Shown in pieces: positions 46,216-59,322 of a stretch of DNA of 64,000 nucleotides. A program made the translations under genes and the position numbers. Under the pieces are notes generated by a model. That model made no database searches and was not told where the DNA came from. It saw only the letters and a list, made by a program, of their open reading frames with translations. Position 1 is the first letter of the stretch. Every line of letters begins with the position of its first letter. Origin of the DNA: Volvariella volvacea V23 (taxonomy: Eukaryota; Basidiomycota; Agaricomycetes; Agaricales; Pluteaceae); contig KB722746.1 of the NCBI GenBank assembly GCA_000349905.1, positions 308,273 to 372,272 of the forward strand, written 5' to 3'.

Positions 46216-49200
46216 GGTGAGCTGCACGAGCACGCAACAGCCGCAAGTCTGCGTTGTATTTATGTACCACGCCCACCGCACACCACCTGAGCGAGTGGCT
46301 GCAGCGCTCATTTCCGCACGAGCGCATTCTGAAAGCGCAGTAATGCGCCGAGATCGCAGTGGTCGTCAGCACCAGCGCGCCCAGCTTCGCCCAGACTGGC
46401 GGACCCCTCGGGCGTCCGGTCTGGCAACAAGGGCGCCATCTCCTGTCGTGGAAGATCGACTTCAGGAACGCACCAGCAGCACTCGCCCTTCAGAATAAAT
46501 TGGTCACAATCGGGATATGCCGTTGTGCCCACGCTCCTATTGGGCAGCGGACCTACGTATTCCTAGAACTTGATTCGTTGTTCCCGTTGTGACCTTGGGA
46601 TGCCTTTCTAAGCCTTACGGTATTAGCGTCTCTCCGGTGGGAACCCATTTTCTAGCTGGCTGTAAAAGCTCCCTTCCGCGACGGATTCCGTGCCATAATG
46701 CCAGCTATGTTCAAATTAATGAACCTATGGGCGGACCAGCAACGTAGAAGCCTGCATGACCCTTTTGTTCCTAATTCAATATCGAATTGAAACGAACCAA
46801 AGTCTTGAGTGCTGGTGTACGTATGCCGGCAGACACTTCTGCCATCTTTACTTGTGCCCACCACCAGCTCTCTTGCAACAAACTTGACAACGGACGTGGA
46901 AATCGCTGTAGCAATGTTCACAAAGTTGAGATTTCCAAAGTGTTCACCAGCTACACCACTCTGGAATAATTAAACGATTATCTTGTCACTTGAATCGATT
47001 ACTTCGCACCTCCAGCATCCCCCCAGACGTCGTCTCTTTCGTTCCCACCCATGCAAGTGAGCCCATTTGCCCAAGCTCAGTCATACCCAACGGAACACAT
47101 ATGATGGGGTCATTTTCGGTCTGCTTCTCCGCCGTTGATGCGCCATATTCCCTACAACAATTAATAGACAAAAGGGTGCTTTGTCCAGCATGAAGGGGAG
47201 CTTGGAAGATGCATCGAGGACGGAGTCATTGGCATAGGAGGGTCGAGCAGACTTGGCATGCATCACTCAACACCCTCCACACTACTACTCTAGGCCCACT
47301 TCCTGTGGGTACTCCTCGAGATCCTTGTCTTCTTCTTTTCCGGTATTTCCACGCTCCTACCAGGCTCAACCCGAGCATGGAAAGGGCGAGGTGTTGCAGC
47401 CAGCTTGCATAGTCCGCAACCCTCATGATCGTGACAGATGGGGAGGATATCCCCCGAGTTCCCGCCGACAATCGTCGGCCTCCTGGTTGTGGCTTTCACT
47501 TTGCCTTTCCCGTTTCCCATCTTTCCTTGATCTTTTGATGGCTCGAGCAACACGGCCGAGAACGAAACTCGGTGGGAGGGTGCCCTCTTCGGGGGCTATA
47601 ACTCTGGGCCAGGCAAAGCCAAACCATCTTTTCCCTTAGTAATGTAATGTTACGAGCTTTGTGGATGTAAGCGAAGGAATTAGGATATTTGACTATTATT
47701 TTACGGTGCGATCGCCCCTCTGTCTCTATATATCATATCGTTATCCAGTCCTTTTCAGTCTAGTCGCAGATCACACCACTTACCTGATTCCCCTTGGAAA
47801 TGAGGCCATTCTCGTGGACGAGCGTGGCACTCCTGACTTTTGAGCCTACTTTTTGGAAATGATTCTAGAATGTAGCATCGCGGGTCGTAGCACCATCCAG
47901 CATCGTTCTAATGCCACCGGCTCGCACAATGGGAAAGCGGCACCTCGTTACCTGGCCTCAGCCCTCAGGCGACTGGTAGCTGTTCCCCATGAAGAACATG
48001 TTTGGCCGCAATAAAGCCTGCATTTTTCGCTGGCGTTACCTAGAATGAATTACAGGAATAGATTGATAGACAGATTGCCCCTGCTAGCGATCAGCGAAGA
48101 GGTTGACAAACACGCCAACTGGCAATTCATTTAACCTCTGATCTGCTTGGTTAAGCTGCCATTCCCAGATTACGATCTCACACCTACCCTGCATGAACGA
48201 GCTGGATCAGAATGGCTTGACCTTCGTCCAAGGTGCAGGCAAAAGCACAGCATGACATCAGTTGCAGGTTCCAGTCTGCCGGGTTTTCTGAACTTAAAAC
48301 AGCAAGGTAGTCCACGTGTGGGATAATTTACCTACAATAATACATTTGTAGGTATTTTTCGAGCCATTCTCCTCGATTTGGAATTGTAACGTTTTGGCCC
48401 CTCGCTCGATAGAGCCGTTGAACGTTGTTGCTTCCCCAACCAGACTTAGTCAAAATTCCGGCTGGTCGAGGCCAAACAGGTTATAGTCCCAAAATTTTTG
48501 CACCCCTTCCCCTCATGCTGCATGGCTCGATGTGTCTGTTCGAGGCATGTTCGGCCTTCGGCGACTCTATCCTATCTGGTACTCGCACGCAACAACACGT
48601 TCCGCACCAGGACTCGCGGACGTGAGGACCAACACAGGCGAAGCGAGAGAGGTACTCCCGGTTGATGTAGGTCCATACGACGCTGGGCATTGTCCGAGCA
48701 GGGGTCTGCCTGCAATGCACATGCACGTCTCAGTCGTCTTTGACAGATCGCACCCCTTGGTATGAGTGCCATGCGCGGGACCGCGACGCACCTGTCAAAT
48801 CAAACGCGTGCTAGTGCGCTGGACGGCTCTCTCCCTTCCAATCGCGTCATTCCCCGTGGCTTAAACTCAATCACTACATTTTGATGAACAGCTGCCCGAC
48901 GCTGGCCAAGTGGAGGCGTTTGATGCGTCCGATCCATTCTTGATAGCTTTGGCGCTTCTGGGACTTGTGTGCTCGCCGGTTAATCCACAGCTCATTCATA
49001 CTCTTACGGGGTGTCTGCGAAAATCGTGGACGCGCTGCCAGGTGTGATGCCTGTGTTCTCCACGTTGGCACTATCAGATGCTCCTATTGTTCCAGTCGTT
49101 AACGAGCAAGATGTCCTGCAATGTCGCTAGGGAGTTGCACCGCTCACCATTGCAACGTGTTCAACAGGATCGGCAAACATCCTTAAGCGCTGGGGCACTC

Positions 49201-49676
49201 TGTTCCTTGGCTGGGGCTCCACCTCTTACTCTTCGCAACAAGGAGAACGGCCTGCCTGTCGAGGTCTAACTGTCAGAGACGCCACCTTAAATTGACTCCA
49301 CCTCGTCCGAATATAGGATCGTCAATGCCTATTGTGGCACGTTTTACCCGTCCCCGTGGTAGGCACTTGCTGCTCCGTGTGCCCTGTCCACTTCTTATAT
49401 CTGGTTAGCACGCACACAAGGGCGGATCGACAGCGAGAAAAAACAAAGCACACTGCCACCGCTGTCCCGATGCCACCCTACCCCCTAGTGAAGTGTTTCA
49501 TGGCCCGAGCCGGGATGCTCGAGTTAATTGACCAACTCCTATATTGGAAGTCCAAATAGGCACAACGTACACAACTAACGACTGCGCGGTGATTAACACC
49601 CTTCGGAGAACACGTAGAGCAACAGAGGCGACGAACCCCCCTCGCCGTCGTCGACCACCGGTCTGCGTGGGATTTT
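46216..49676. other. Intergenic 3.4 kb, no supported gene
   Basis: Open frames on both strands overlap one another and show no domain, signal peptide or consistent splicing. A basic frame on the minus strand near 47230-47640 (KMGNGKGKVKATTRRP) was the best candidate, but it has no recognisable family. I see no RNA gene. Confidence 0.4.
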
Positions 49677-52600
49677 CTACCTCCACTCCAGAACCCACTC
49701 CTCGTTGAGGTTCCCGTGCACCTCGTTGACAACCAGCTTCTCTTGTGGAGCCAGCCATTGCCAGCTGCCCAGGCTGACTCTTGCTCCGGACAGAAGAACG
49801 TCAGATGGCTTCGTCTTTATTCCTAAAATAGTCATCGAGTCCAACCTCTGCTGGATTTCGTAGGTGCCACCGCTTGTCGAACTGGATATTCGCACGGAAC
49901 TGTCACCGACGGCGAAAGTCAGGGTACGGCTTGGCCCCGGAGGAGAGCTCTCGCCATCATCGAGGTAGGCTGTTCCGAATGCCTGGCCCTGAGCATCTAG
50001 TGCTATCAATAGTGAGAATGGACCCTGACGTGTCTCCTCGATGGTATAGCTGGGACTCGCATAAAGGAGTATAGCTGAACGATCGCGGATATGAATGTTG
50101 ATGTGTCCCAGAGGGGCAGGAAGAATGGTCCTTGCCGTATTGTCGCTTGAATGGGAGGTATGGGTGACATCATGCGTGTACCAGTCACGCCAGATAACGG
50201 ATCCCCTTCCAGGCAAAATGGCTGATAGGGACAGTGAATCTAAGCTGCCCGTCCGATATAAACAAGACCGTTACGAAATGCCCATACCTTCGACCGTTGT
50301 AGCGTTAGGCTGTAACACCGGGGTGACCAGGATATCTCGGCCCACCAGGAATTGTTGATCAACAGCAAAAAGCTCCGGTTCATTCGGAAATTCGAAGAAC
50401 AATGCCCGAACTGGAGGAGTCCCACGAAGAGAGGAATTGGCGAAAAGGGTATACTGATAACCATATTGAGATCATCTGCGCCTGTCAAAGTCTTCTAGAT
50501 GTGCTCACCCAGTACGGGAGAAGGCTGTATCTGATGGAAATCGCAGTTCTTGAAGCAGCTGCGACGCTATCCCAACGGTATGGTTCTTGTGGTATAGCGC
50601 CTTTAATGTTATGGTTGCGGTAGAAGGGCGTAAACGCAGACAATTGCATCCATCGATTGCACAGTTCTTCATCAGTATTACCATCTAGAATCGGGTCAGG
50701 ATCTCAGATAGACAAGAGGCACTTCTCATTGAAGCGAGACGTACTAAACCCGCAAGTGTCCGCCCCAACAAAAGGAATTTGGAACAGCTGGAACTGTAAT
50801 ATCCCCTAGTTCCATATGAGGATAAGGACGTAATCTTCAACACGGTGGGCACAAAAAATACTCACAGAGAGGCTGTGCCGGAGATACGACCACAAGCTAA
50901 AGTTGTCTCCCAGCTACCACGAGGATTAGACCAGGTGAGCAAAAGGGCAGAGCTATTCGACTTTACCCAGTGTCCGGTCCACCTTCCCGCCGACGCAAAC
51001 GTCGACCTGCTGATCAAAAACGGTCTCTTTCCGGGGAAAATTTCTTGCAAAGCAAGGTGAGTGGCCTTTTCTTCCATGAGGCCCCATAGGTTATGTACGT
51101 CTAACTCCACCTGCCCATCAGCATGTGTTGCGTTTGTAGCGAGCGCATGCAGCGAAAGTCGGCCATTTCCTGATGACATGGGAGGATATGAAGGAAATAA
51201 TTAGATGAATAACGCTTGGAGTCACTGGAACTAACCGTTATGAATCGGATATGGAGGCGTGTTGAGGTCGACCCCCACTTGCTTTCCCGCTCCAAGCCCA
51301 CGCCGCTGTAACGCTTGGGGTGCTACGCCACCTTGACATGTCAGTGTTCCGTTTATTGTGATGTTCCCGCTTGGTCCCCAGACTTTGGGGTCGTAACTGG
51401 GTCGAGTGCGTCGACGGTAAGAGAAGTCCATCATCTATTTTAGATGTATATCATTACTCACCACTCTGGATAGTCTGCGAAGGCATCAGCGTGGATCAAC
51501 GGCTAATGAGTGCACAAATTAAAGACCAACCCAATACTGGATTGCCAGGTTCACCCGGCAAGATGAATGGAACACTCGTATTGGAGATATCCGCGCCCGT
51601 GCCACTGTAAATAGCGATGACAGCGACAAAGTAATGAAAGGATATCCAGGTGGGTATGAGAGCGACAGGAAGATGATGATTTTCCCTTACCAGGATCCGT
51701 CGCAAAATGAGCTAGCCTCATTCATATCCAGCCAAATTCCAGAGTAGCCCACCCCACTTATCGTGCTCCAGTTCTTCAGCGCTTCCGTCCACCATTGTTG
51801 TGTGTTCGGCTGAAACCAGTCGGGGAACACCTACCAAAATCCATGAATTTCAAACCCGTTAGCCTTTCAGACAGCGTGGCCTTGCCACCCGCTACTTACA
51901 GTGTATCCGGGCCACACTTGACCGATATATTCAGATCCATCGGGGTTGGTTATGAATACATTCCTGGCAAAAGATAGAAGGTTGAAACGATTTATGATAA
52001 AGGTTTTAGGACTCGTGTCAACAAAAAGGATAAAGAGCCAATCACGAAAACACACGTACCGTTCGACCCCTCTTGTGTAGGGATAGTACTACCAAACCCA
52101 GATCAATTAAACCCCCCCGAAACACGACCTGACGAGAGCTTACGATATCGGTATCATTGACCTGTTTAGGTATCGCGGCATCCACTATAGGGATGTCTGA
52201 GGGGGGGAAGAGGAGATGAGATGAGCTTGACGAACGCTACTAGCGAGTCCCCAAACCTACACTTTTGATGGTTAGCTCCCTACAGATACAAACCGGTTAG
52301 CGAACAAGGAACAAGGCGGAGAAATGAATGAAAAAAAGACAGAGATCAATGCGCGCGACTGACCAACTCGGAAATGAAGGCACGAAGCTCGTCTTGTGGG
52401 AACGTAACGGGGTCGGTCGTGAAATCTCGAACGGCGTGGTACAGGTCGATATCATTCCACATGACTGGCACCGAGTAACTATGAATGTGACAAACGTGAA
52501 GCAGGTCGCTTCCGATCGCGTGCTCACCTTCGAGGGGAATATTCGCTTTTCGCATGTTTATGACTTGGTCTTTGGTTTCGTTCAGGTCGTGGTAGCCCCA

Positions 52601-53950
52601 CCTAACAGGCAGGCAAACAGGCAGGTTAGCGATTAAAGCTTGAACGGTCAGGAGAGAGAGGGTCGTGCCTGCACAGCTGGAATCCGAATCCCCACAGAGG
52701 TTGCCAGGTAGGCAATCCGACAACTTCCGCATACTGCTCGATGACGCTGAGAGGTGTAGGACCAGCAAAGAAGTAAAAGTCCAAGATCCCTCCAATAAAT
52801 CGATATTGTATCAGAGATACTTTTGCCCTTGGCGGAGTGAGAAGCAAGACATCAGCTCCGGCGGCGCTATCGTAGCGGGAAACGAGTCAGCACCCCGATG
52901 GGCTAAATGAAATCCAACGACAAACTTCATCACAAAGACGCCATGGGACTGTGAGTTCTCCGTTTGCTCGTCGAATCGATGCTCAAGATAGATCGGGTGG
53001 GTTCCATATCTACGGGCGTTTAATGCGCATTCAGACAGACTGGACTGCGACCACTCACACGTTCTCGTCCACTGGATCTGCAACATCGCGTGCCCAAAGC
53101 GTTTGAATTGAACCCCCGTTTTGGTCGATATTCCGACGGAAACCACTGCTTGCAACGACCTCCCCCAGCCCGTAGATATTTGCCCCCAATGGGAGTGCGG
53201 ATGTCAGCTGGCAAGACATTGAAACCTAGCGTCCGTACACTTATTTTGCACAAAGCTTACCTGCAAATACTGGTCCTCAAATACGAGGGGAAAGCCATCG
53301 AGAATAGTTGATTGGTCAGAAGCTATTACAGGACCTTCTAAAGGTGTGTTTGGCAAAGAAGCAACTCGTGTATCGAACAACGGCATTGCGTTTGGTTGCG
53401 AGCGACGCGTGATCCAGAATGCAAAGGGCGATTCATCGAAATTGAAGACGAGATCCGAATCCTGTTTGAACGACCGGGAAGGCGGGGGTGGGCGCTCGAC
53501 TACGGATTCTGGAATCGTGTATTGTCGATCGGCTGTGTCCGCTAGTTTGACATGCAGACTAGTAATCGTAACCGAAGTTAGGAAATAGCTCGACTTGTTG
53601 AAGGTCAGCCACACAGCTTACCGCGATTGCGTCTCGTATGTGACTTCAAGCGTCAAGTCGTGTATATCTTGTCCAAAGGCATTGCATTCATGACCAGCCA
53701 GAGATAGTCTCGCTTTAAATCCCACATCCGTCTCTGACAATGTTCGCAGAGCATATCCTAATGAATGCGATTCAGAATGTGCCCTATAAAAACATTCACT
53801 AGCGTATTTACCTGGGCAACTAGATACATTCTTTGAGAAAACGGGTTCAGGGGCGAGCTGCACTTGGATGGGCCTTGCGCCAAATGTCTGAGCGCTCCAT
53901 GGCCGGCCGACAACAGCTGGTACGAACAGAAGGAATGTCCCCACCAGCAT
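49677..53950 (-). CDS. Secreted glycoside hydrolase family 31 (alpha-glucosidase type)
   Basis: This should hydrolyse terminal alpha-glucosides such as maltose, starch fragments or isomaltose outside the cell. The gene has many short introns that I did not fully resolve; the mature protein should be about 900 residues. Landmarks from N- to C-terminus are: a signal-like start [25 protein letters not shown]; the [13 protein letters not shown] / WGYHDLNE entry to the barrel; [26 protein letters not shown] at about 51710-51740, whose Asp is the family nucleophile; GRWTGHW followed by LGDN, the acid/base region; and [13 protein letters not shown] with a C-terminal beta domain ending EEWVLEWR. I chose the start at 53950 because it opens a signal peptide; the frame continues upstream to 54250. 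Substrate specificity cannot be read from sequence alone. Confidence 0.9.
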
Positions 53951-54559
53951 CGAGGAAACGAATAAGAGGGGGACCGCCCATAATAAAATGGCTCTTTTAT
54001 AGTTGGATTGATAAAGACGTCGTGATCCGACCGCTTTAGAAGTCGGAAGTGTTCCTTCTTGATCAGGAGCGCGTCTTGGTGACCTAATAGAGTGTCCAAG
54101 TGAGCGAAAGAACGTAATTATGCCACAGCCTCCTACAATGGTTGTGAAAGGATACTGAATAGAGACCCTCTTGTTCTGAGATACGTGAATTGCCCTGCAG
54201 AGCCAGGCGTCCGCCAGCTCTTTGGATACAATGGCATAGGTCACAAGCAAGGGGGACTGATAGAAGGCCCCAGCCCCACGCTATCCACGACTGTCGTCCT
54301 GCTCAGCAGGTGAACGCGTGAGAGACCCATGAATCGTGTGGCCTCGGCGTCCGACTGAGCATAGGATGGGGCCACGCGCTTGGGGTCGCAATGCTCATCA
54401 GAGTTACCAAACTTCCACACGCACTCCTGGGCAACCGGTGCCCTCGTTCAGAACTCTGGCAGGACTGACCTGGTGTGCGAACGGAATACAGGGCCCAAAC
54501 AAACAAGGCCGTCCCACGCTCGCGCCAGACCAATTGTATTTCTTGACCAGAACAGCGAC
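53951..54559. promoter_or_regulatory. Divergent upstream region of GH31 and F-box genes
   Basis: Start codons point away from each other across about 600 bp. Both frames extend into it without a stop, so either N-terminus could be longer than called. No regulatory motif stood out. Confidence 0.35.
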
Positions 54560-56665
54560 ATGCACCATATTAACACGCTGCCCGCTGAAGTCCTCGCAGA
54601 GATCTTCTGCTTTGCCACCCTTCCTGGCCCCAAAGCACCGCAGAATCAGAGATGCCACCCCCTTCCGCTCATCGTATCGCGGGTTTGCTCGTCGTGGCGC
54701 GAGATCGTCCTCAACACGCCTGAGGCGTGGAGTGTCTTGCTTTTCAGCAGCTCATCCTGGGACCCACGTCCCTTCCAAGTCTTTCTGGAACGCGCAAAAC
54801 GCTTTCCTCTCCGCCTCATCTACAGGAGCGCTCCGTCGTTGAGTGAGTCTGTTGAGTTCGACAATACAGTGGAACTGGTGCGTTTCCTGGATGTCCATAT
54901 CCCGAGACTCTATTCCATATCGTGCCGCCTTCGCTGTTCTCAATCGATTAAGCATATCGCTGAGACCGTTATGGCGTGCACTGGGACTCCCTCCCTCCGA
55001 GAAATCGATTTGGCATTTGGATTACACACCTATGTGACTCCTCAAACCCAAGCCCTGTCCGCCCCATCTCCCGAGCCTACCGCCTTCATGAAGCTGGAAA
55101 CGTTGTCCCTCTTTCGCGTTCGGCCAGGCTACTTTGAACGAGTGTCCTTCTCCGCCCTTCGTAAACTTCAGCTAGGGTTTCCGCCCTCACAGGTCTGTGA
55201 CGTCTCTCTGACAATGCAGGAGTTGTGTCGGCTCCTATCTACCACTCCCCTCCTCGAGTCACTCAGCCTCACGAGCCACTTTCCCGTAATCTCAAACACC
55301 GTTCCCGGGCACCCACCATCCAATGACATCCTGTCATCGGCATGGGGTGAGGCACACCTCACATACATACCCCCTGTGTATCTCCCTCACTTGGTATCGC
55401 TGGACTGGAGTTTTCCGTACGCTTGCAACCTCAGCACCCATCGCTTACTGCTCTTCTTCGACGCTCCCAATTTGACTAGCTTGAACATCTGGATCGAACC
55501 ACCCCGGCTGATCAGCCACCATCACACCCCCGTCACCAATGTCGATTTTCCCGAGCCATATCGCGAATCCACAGCGGGCAGAACTGCTCCAACTTCCCAC
55601 GGCGAACGACGCTATGATCCCATTCGCGATAGGATCAACGCCGACATGGAACTACCCTCCGTGCGCGAACTGACAGTCCAAGTCCAAACGTTTCACCCCT
55701 TCCGCCCGCGCATGAAAGTCGTCGACACGTGGGAACTGAGCCACTCGCTTCGCCGGCTCACCTTCTCCAGACTGGAAAAACTAGAAGTGTCCTGCGTGGA
55801 CGTGGAAATGCTCGCAGCCGACACCCATGAGAAGACGACGACGTCACCTGCCACAGAAGCGCCGAGTAATCCACATGATCTCCCTGCGCCCTTTGACACT
55901 CCTGCTGGCGCGCCAATCACTCAAATTCGGGCCCTGCACTTCGATTTGGAGCATCTCTTCAGAGATCCTCGCCTAGTCCACCTGACGCACCTCGCCATCT
56001 CGTACATGAACGTCGCCCCCCCACGGCCACACTGGAGCGAGAATGATGGCTCGCAGAGAATCCTCGGGTACATTCCCAATCTCGTTAGTCTCACGCTGGA
56101 GAGCTGCGTCGGCGTGGGGAACCTTCTCGTCGGGCTGTGTCTTGATCGCACGCGACCTCGACCTGCTCGCGTCGTGCTGTGCCCGAAACTCGAATCTCTG
56201 TCCTTCTTCCTCTGCGCGGACCTGACGTATCAAAGTTTGAGCGACGTGGTGACATCCAGGGGGGCTGGCGAGCCTGAGAGCGCAACGGTGGCGAATCCAA
56301 GCAGTGATCTTCCTGACGTTGGCGCTCTAATGTTGCAGGATCATTCCGAACCCGAACCCAAGCCCACCCCTCCAGACCAAAGTCCAAGGATCATCAAGCC
56401 CTTGCGCCGACGCAAAGCTCGTTGCCCGCAGGGGGGAGGAGGAGGGCTGGCCACTACGTCCGCCATCATCAGCTCGTCTTCCGGGCTGGGGCCATCAGGA
56501 ATAACCCTATCATCCTCGTCGGCAATGGCTCTTGCGCACATCCAAATAAGCAAAACGTTTCCCATCAGATACATCCGCATCTCGCGCTGCCCTTTGATAA
56601 CCCAGGTGCAGGCAAGGGAGTTGGAAGCCGTGCGTGGAGTGGAGGACGTGTTCTGGAGCGATTGA
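54560..56665 (+). CDS. Large F-box-like protein
   Basis: The intronless gene encodes 701 residues from the Met at 54560. The F-box-like motif comes at once (INTLPAEVLAEIFCFA ... VSRVCSSWREIVLNTPEAWS), the pattern typical of the large agaricomycete F-box family. Leu-rich stretches follow, broken by acidic and Ser/Pro-rich inserts, for example around 55570-55920 and 56270-56540. A further in-frame Met at 54380 would add 60 residues without domain content. It probably acts as an SCF ubiquitin-ligase adaptor; the target is unknown. It is not closely related to the five-copy array. Confidence 0.78.
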   Translation: MHHINTLPAEVLAEIFCFATLPGPKAPQNQRCHPLPLIVSRVCSSWREIVLNTPEAWSVLLFSSSSWDPRPFQVFLERAKRFPLRLIYRSAPSLSESVEFDNTVELVRFLDVHIPRLYSISCRLRCSQSIKHIAETVMACTGTPSLREIDLAFGLHTYVTPQTQALSAPSPEPTAFMKLETLSLFRVRPGYFERVSFSALRKLQLGFPPSQVCDVSLTMQELCRLLSTTPLLESLSLTSHFPVISNTVPGHPPSNDILSSAWGEAHLTYIPPVYLPHLVSLDWSFPYACNLSTHRLLLFFDAPNLTSLNIWIEPPRLISHHHTPVTNVDFPEPYRESTAGRTAPTSHGERRYDPIRDRINADMELPSVRELTVQVQTFHPFRPRMKVVDTWELSHSLRRLTFSRLEKLEVSCVDVEMLAADTHEKTTTSPATEAPSNPHDLPAPFDTPAGAPITQIRALHFDLEHLFRDPRLVHLTHLAISYMNVAPPRPHWSENDGSQRILGYIPNLVSLTLESCVGVGNLLVGLCLDRTRPRPARVVLCPKLESLSFFLCADLTYQSLSDVVTSRGAGEPESATVANPSSDLPDVGALMLQDHSEPEPKPTPPDQSPRIIKPLRRRKARCPQGGGGGLATTSAIISSSSGLGPSGITLSSSSAMALAHIQISKTFPIRYIRISRCPLITQVQARELEAVRGVEDVFWSD

Positions 56666-56720
56666 CGTGGCGGGCGTGCACAGGACGTCGAAACTCTCAA
56701 ATCAACCCTAGACAATAGCT

Positions 56721-56815
56721 GACTGGCGTGTACTTGGACAGTTTTTGCACATCAAAAGGAATCAAAGACTGGCGTGTACTTGGACATTTGTTTTACACAT
56801 CAAAAGGGAATCGAA
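56721..56815. repeat. Two tandem 46-49 bp repeats
   Basis: Copies at 56721-56766 and 56767-56815 both begin gactggcgtgtacttggaca and end in catcaaaag plus a short tail. They lie about 55 bp downstream of the F-box stop codon, in the likely 3' untranslated region. Confidence 0.85.
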
Positions 56816-57618
56816 GAGACATTTGATTTTTTCCACCTAGGTGGTGCTAAATTAAAATCTTTGTGGACAGCAGCCTATCTAGGGTTACATTTAAGAAAAA
56901 AAAAAATCGACATTGGAAGCTTGAAACGTTGCCTCGAAGGTAATTTCGCGTTCAAAAGAGGTTTAGGTCGTCGTCGGAAGAGGGCAGGGTGGGTGGGGTT
57001 CCCAGGGTCAAAAATTGCTGCTCAAGGTTTAGGGCGGGGCTGGAGAGAACGGGAGACCTCAAAATTGAAGGGGATCTGCGAAGGCGCTGTTATGGCAGGT
57101 GAACCTTTATAAATTACAGGATAAGGCGTGATCAATCGGATTTGAATAGCCGGCGTTTACGGCGCCCAAGCCCAAACAGGGGAATAGCTTCAAGGAGCAA
57201 CATTAGGTGTGCATATATCAACGGGTATGGATTTATTTCGCGCAAAACTTTTTACGAGCCAAGGTTCAGATAAGCACCTGCGACGACAGGCATCAGAAGA
57301 CGGACACGCAGGGATGAGATGGACTGAGAGAGAGACATGGACATGTATGTATACACATCGTATCGATCGGGAACAATGAATATATCCGAGAACATAACCC
57401 TAATGTAGACTTTTGCCCTAGGTAGTAAACGTATGTGAAATGGCCATGGGCGTGGAATGAATCCCCTTCCCGACATAATCAATCAACCATTCAGTCTGAT
57501 CGCTCTGCTGGCGCCACAGCCCATACACAGCCCCGCTCCGGGTGTAATTTCTGTATTGCAATTACAGAGTCCGATAAGAAAAACGAAATAAGTGGATTGA
57601 ATCCGCGTAGGTGAACCA
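56816..57618. other. Intergenic 0.8 kb between convergent genes
   Basis: The open frame at 56774-57112 is basic and has no recognisable family. Nothing else is supported. Confidence 0.4.
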
Positions 57619-59322
57619 TCAGCCAGCCAGGCCCAGGGGATGACGTTGAGGGGGTTCGACGTTTAGATGTGCCGAAACGTAGCAGAAGATGAAATGAATT
57701 AGAGTCCGTGTGAACGAGTCCAAGAAAGGACGTACATCTTCGGGAATAGCAAATTCATAAAGGGTATCGAACACAGCCTGTTGGGGACGTTGTAGGGGGT
57801 AAGTCACCTGTGTCGAGACCATTGGAGTTTTCTGAGCCACGACCCGTCCCGGTTTTTGTCAAACCTCTTGAGGGCGATGGCGTTGCAGACGAGAAGCAGG
57901 CAACATGGCGGATGACAAAGACGCAGCGTGGGGGAAGGGTGGGGGACGGAGAGGTTAATGCAAATGAACGCACCTTCCCTGTCCAGTGTTCCAACTCCGC
58001 GACTTGCTCAGGCGTAATAAAGTCTCGGGAGGTGCGATTGGCGAATATCATCTGGACCGCAGCTGCACGTATAACGGAGCTGTTGGCAGCAGCGGTGACT
58101 GACGTTGCTGGAGCGGTGGCGGCCTGGGGTTCGGAAATCGTCGTTGGCTTTACGGGTGCGGCTGACAGTGGTGGAGGCGTTGCACTGTGGGTAACGGGGA
58201 CGTTGCTCCAACACGCAGCAAGGTGGAAGAGGTGGAATGTTTCCATCTGTTGACATACCACATGAACAGGTTGCTTTGTGAGCGATAATTGGGGTGCTCA
58301 CCTCTAGAGTCGCCGCGTTTGGAACGGAGCTCTGGAGCTGGTGGATCAGCTCAGTATTGTGATCGGGAAAGGACGTCTGGCGGCCTTGAGAGGAGTAGAA
58401 ACTAGTCGAAAACGGCACGTTAGTGACGGGAAAGAAAGCTAAAGTGCTATGCTTGCACCTATCAGCGGACGCATTAACTGCCTCTGCTATGATTTTGCCT
58501 TGCCAAGTGGACGGTCGCGCAGCCTCCAGAGCAGCTTGCAGCTAGTGTACGGACGAATCGCATTTCTAAGTCCTGCTTCGATGCAATATTGTGGAGCGCA
58601 CCTTGGAATGGAGCAACAGATCTGCAGGTACCTGAGCCAGGAAAAGGTTAATCGCGTCAAGACCACGAGACTGTCCTGCGCCCACCTGCTTGCTGAATTT
58701 GTACGCGGGCTCGCTATTTCCTCCAGGATTGGCAAAATCAAAGTCGACGTTTCTGGTAATGGCTAAGCTAGCGTTTGGAACAGCCACAGAGCCCACGGGG
58801 ACATCCACGAGAGCCCCGCAAGAACCAAGTCTACAACGCTTCGTCAGATCACAGGATCATTGATCACGGATCCCCGCCCTTATCTACTGACCTGATAACA
58901 ACCATGTCCCCGTTTATGCACTCTCTAACCTCGCGGACAAAGAAGTCCATGTTTGGACTGCCCATGCCAATGCTCACGATGGACACGGGTACACCCCTGT
59001 AACGGCCTGTGATAGTCAAAAACCCTCGTTCTGAGGACAAAATAAAGGGTTTGGGTTGTGCATCCAAGAGCTTGCTGAGCCCCTGCGCTCGGGAGGGCGA
59101 CCCGACAGTCACCTGAACACGATAAAGCAGAAATCTCCACCTTAAGTTCGACGGGGCTAGAGAAGACACTCACAATGCGATTGGCTACCTCACCGGGTCG
59201 CAGTCCGAGATGGTAGACGCGATTGTCGGCCGTGCGTGGAAAATCTAGAGGGCGTGTGTGGACGTTGAGCGAAACTTTGGTCAGAGTGGACTCATACTGG
59301 CATCCGTGAGTCTATCCTTCAT
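57619..59322 (-). CDS. Uridine phosphorylase-type nucleoside phosphorylase
   Basis: This should cleave uridine with phosphate to uracil and ribose-1-phosphate (pyrimidine salvage, cytosol), family PNP_UDP_1. Exons: 59322-59298, 59244-59174, 59112-58892, 58830-58686, 58631-58602, 58541-58459, 58401-58302, 58246-57974, then probably 57777-57619. They total 1107 nt, or 368 residues. Landmarks are FPRTADNRVYHLGLRPGEVA at the N-terminus; SIVSIGMGSPNMDFF; the core LGSCGALVDVPVG; FYSSQGRQTSFPDHN, the substrate-specificity region; and METFHLFHLAA followed later by IRAAAVQMIFANRTS. An Ala/Pro/Thr-rich insert sits between these last two. The last exon was chosen because AVFDTLYEFAIPEDV resembles the usual end; the intron before it would be 196 nt, longer than all others, so the C-terminus is less certain. 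Confidence 0.85.

Noticed and set aside
46600..47640. Overlapping open frames on both strands as a gene
   Set aside because: Neither strand gives a recognisable domain, signal peptide or consistent intron structure.
57804..57866. Alternative last exon of uridine phosphorylase ending at 57804
   Set aside because: It splices in frame but encodes a basic peptide unlike the family's C-terminus; the 57777-57619 exon fits better despite the longer intron.
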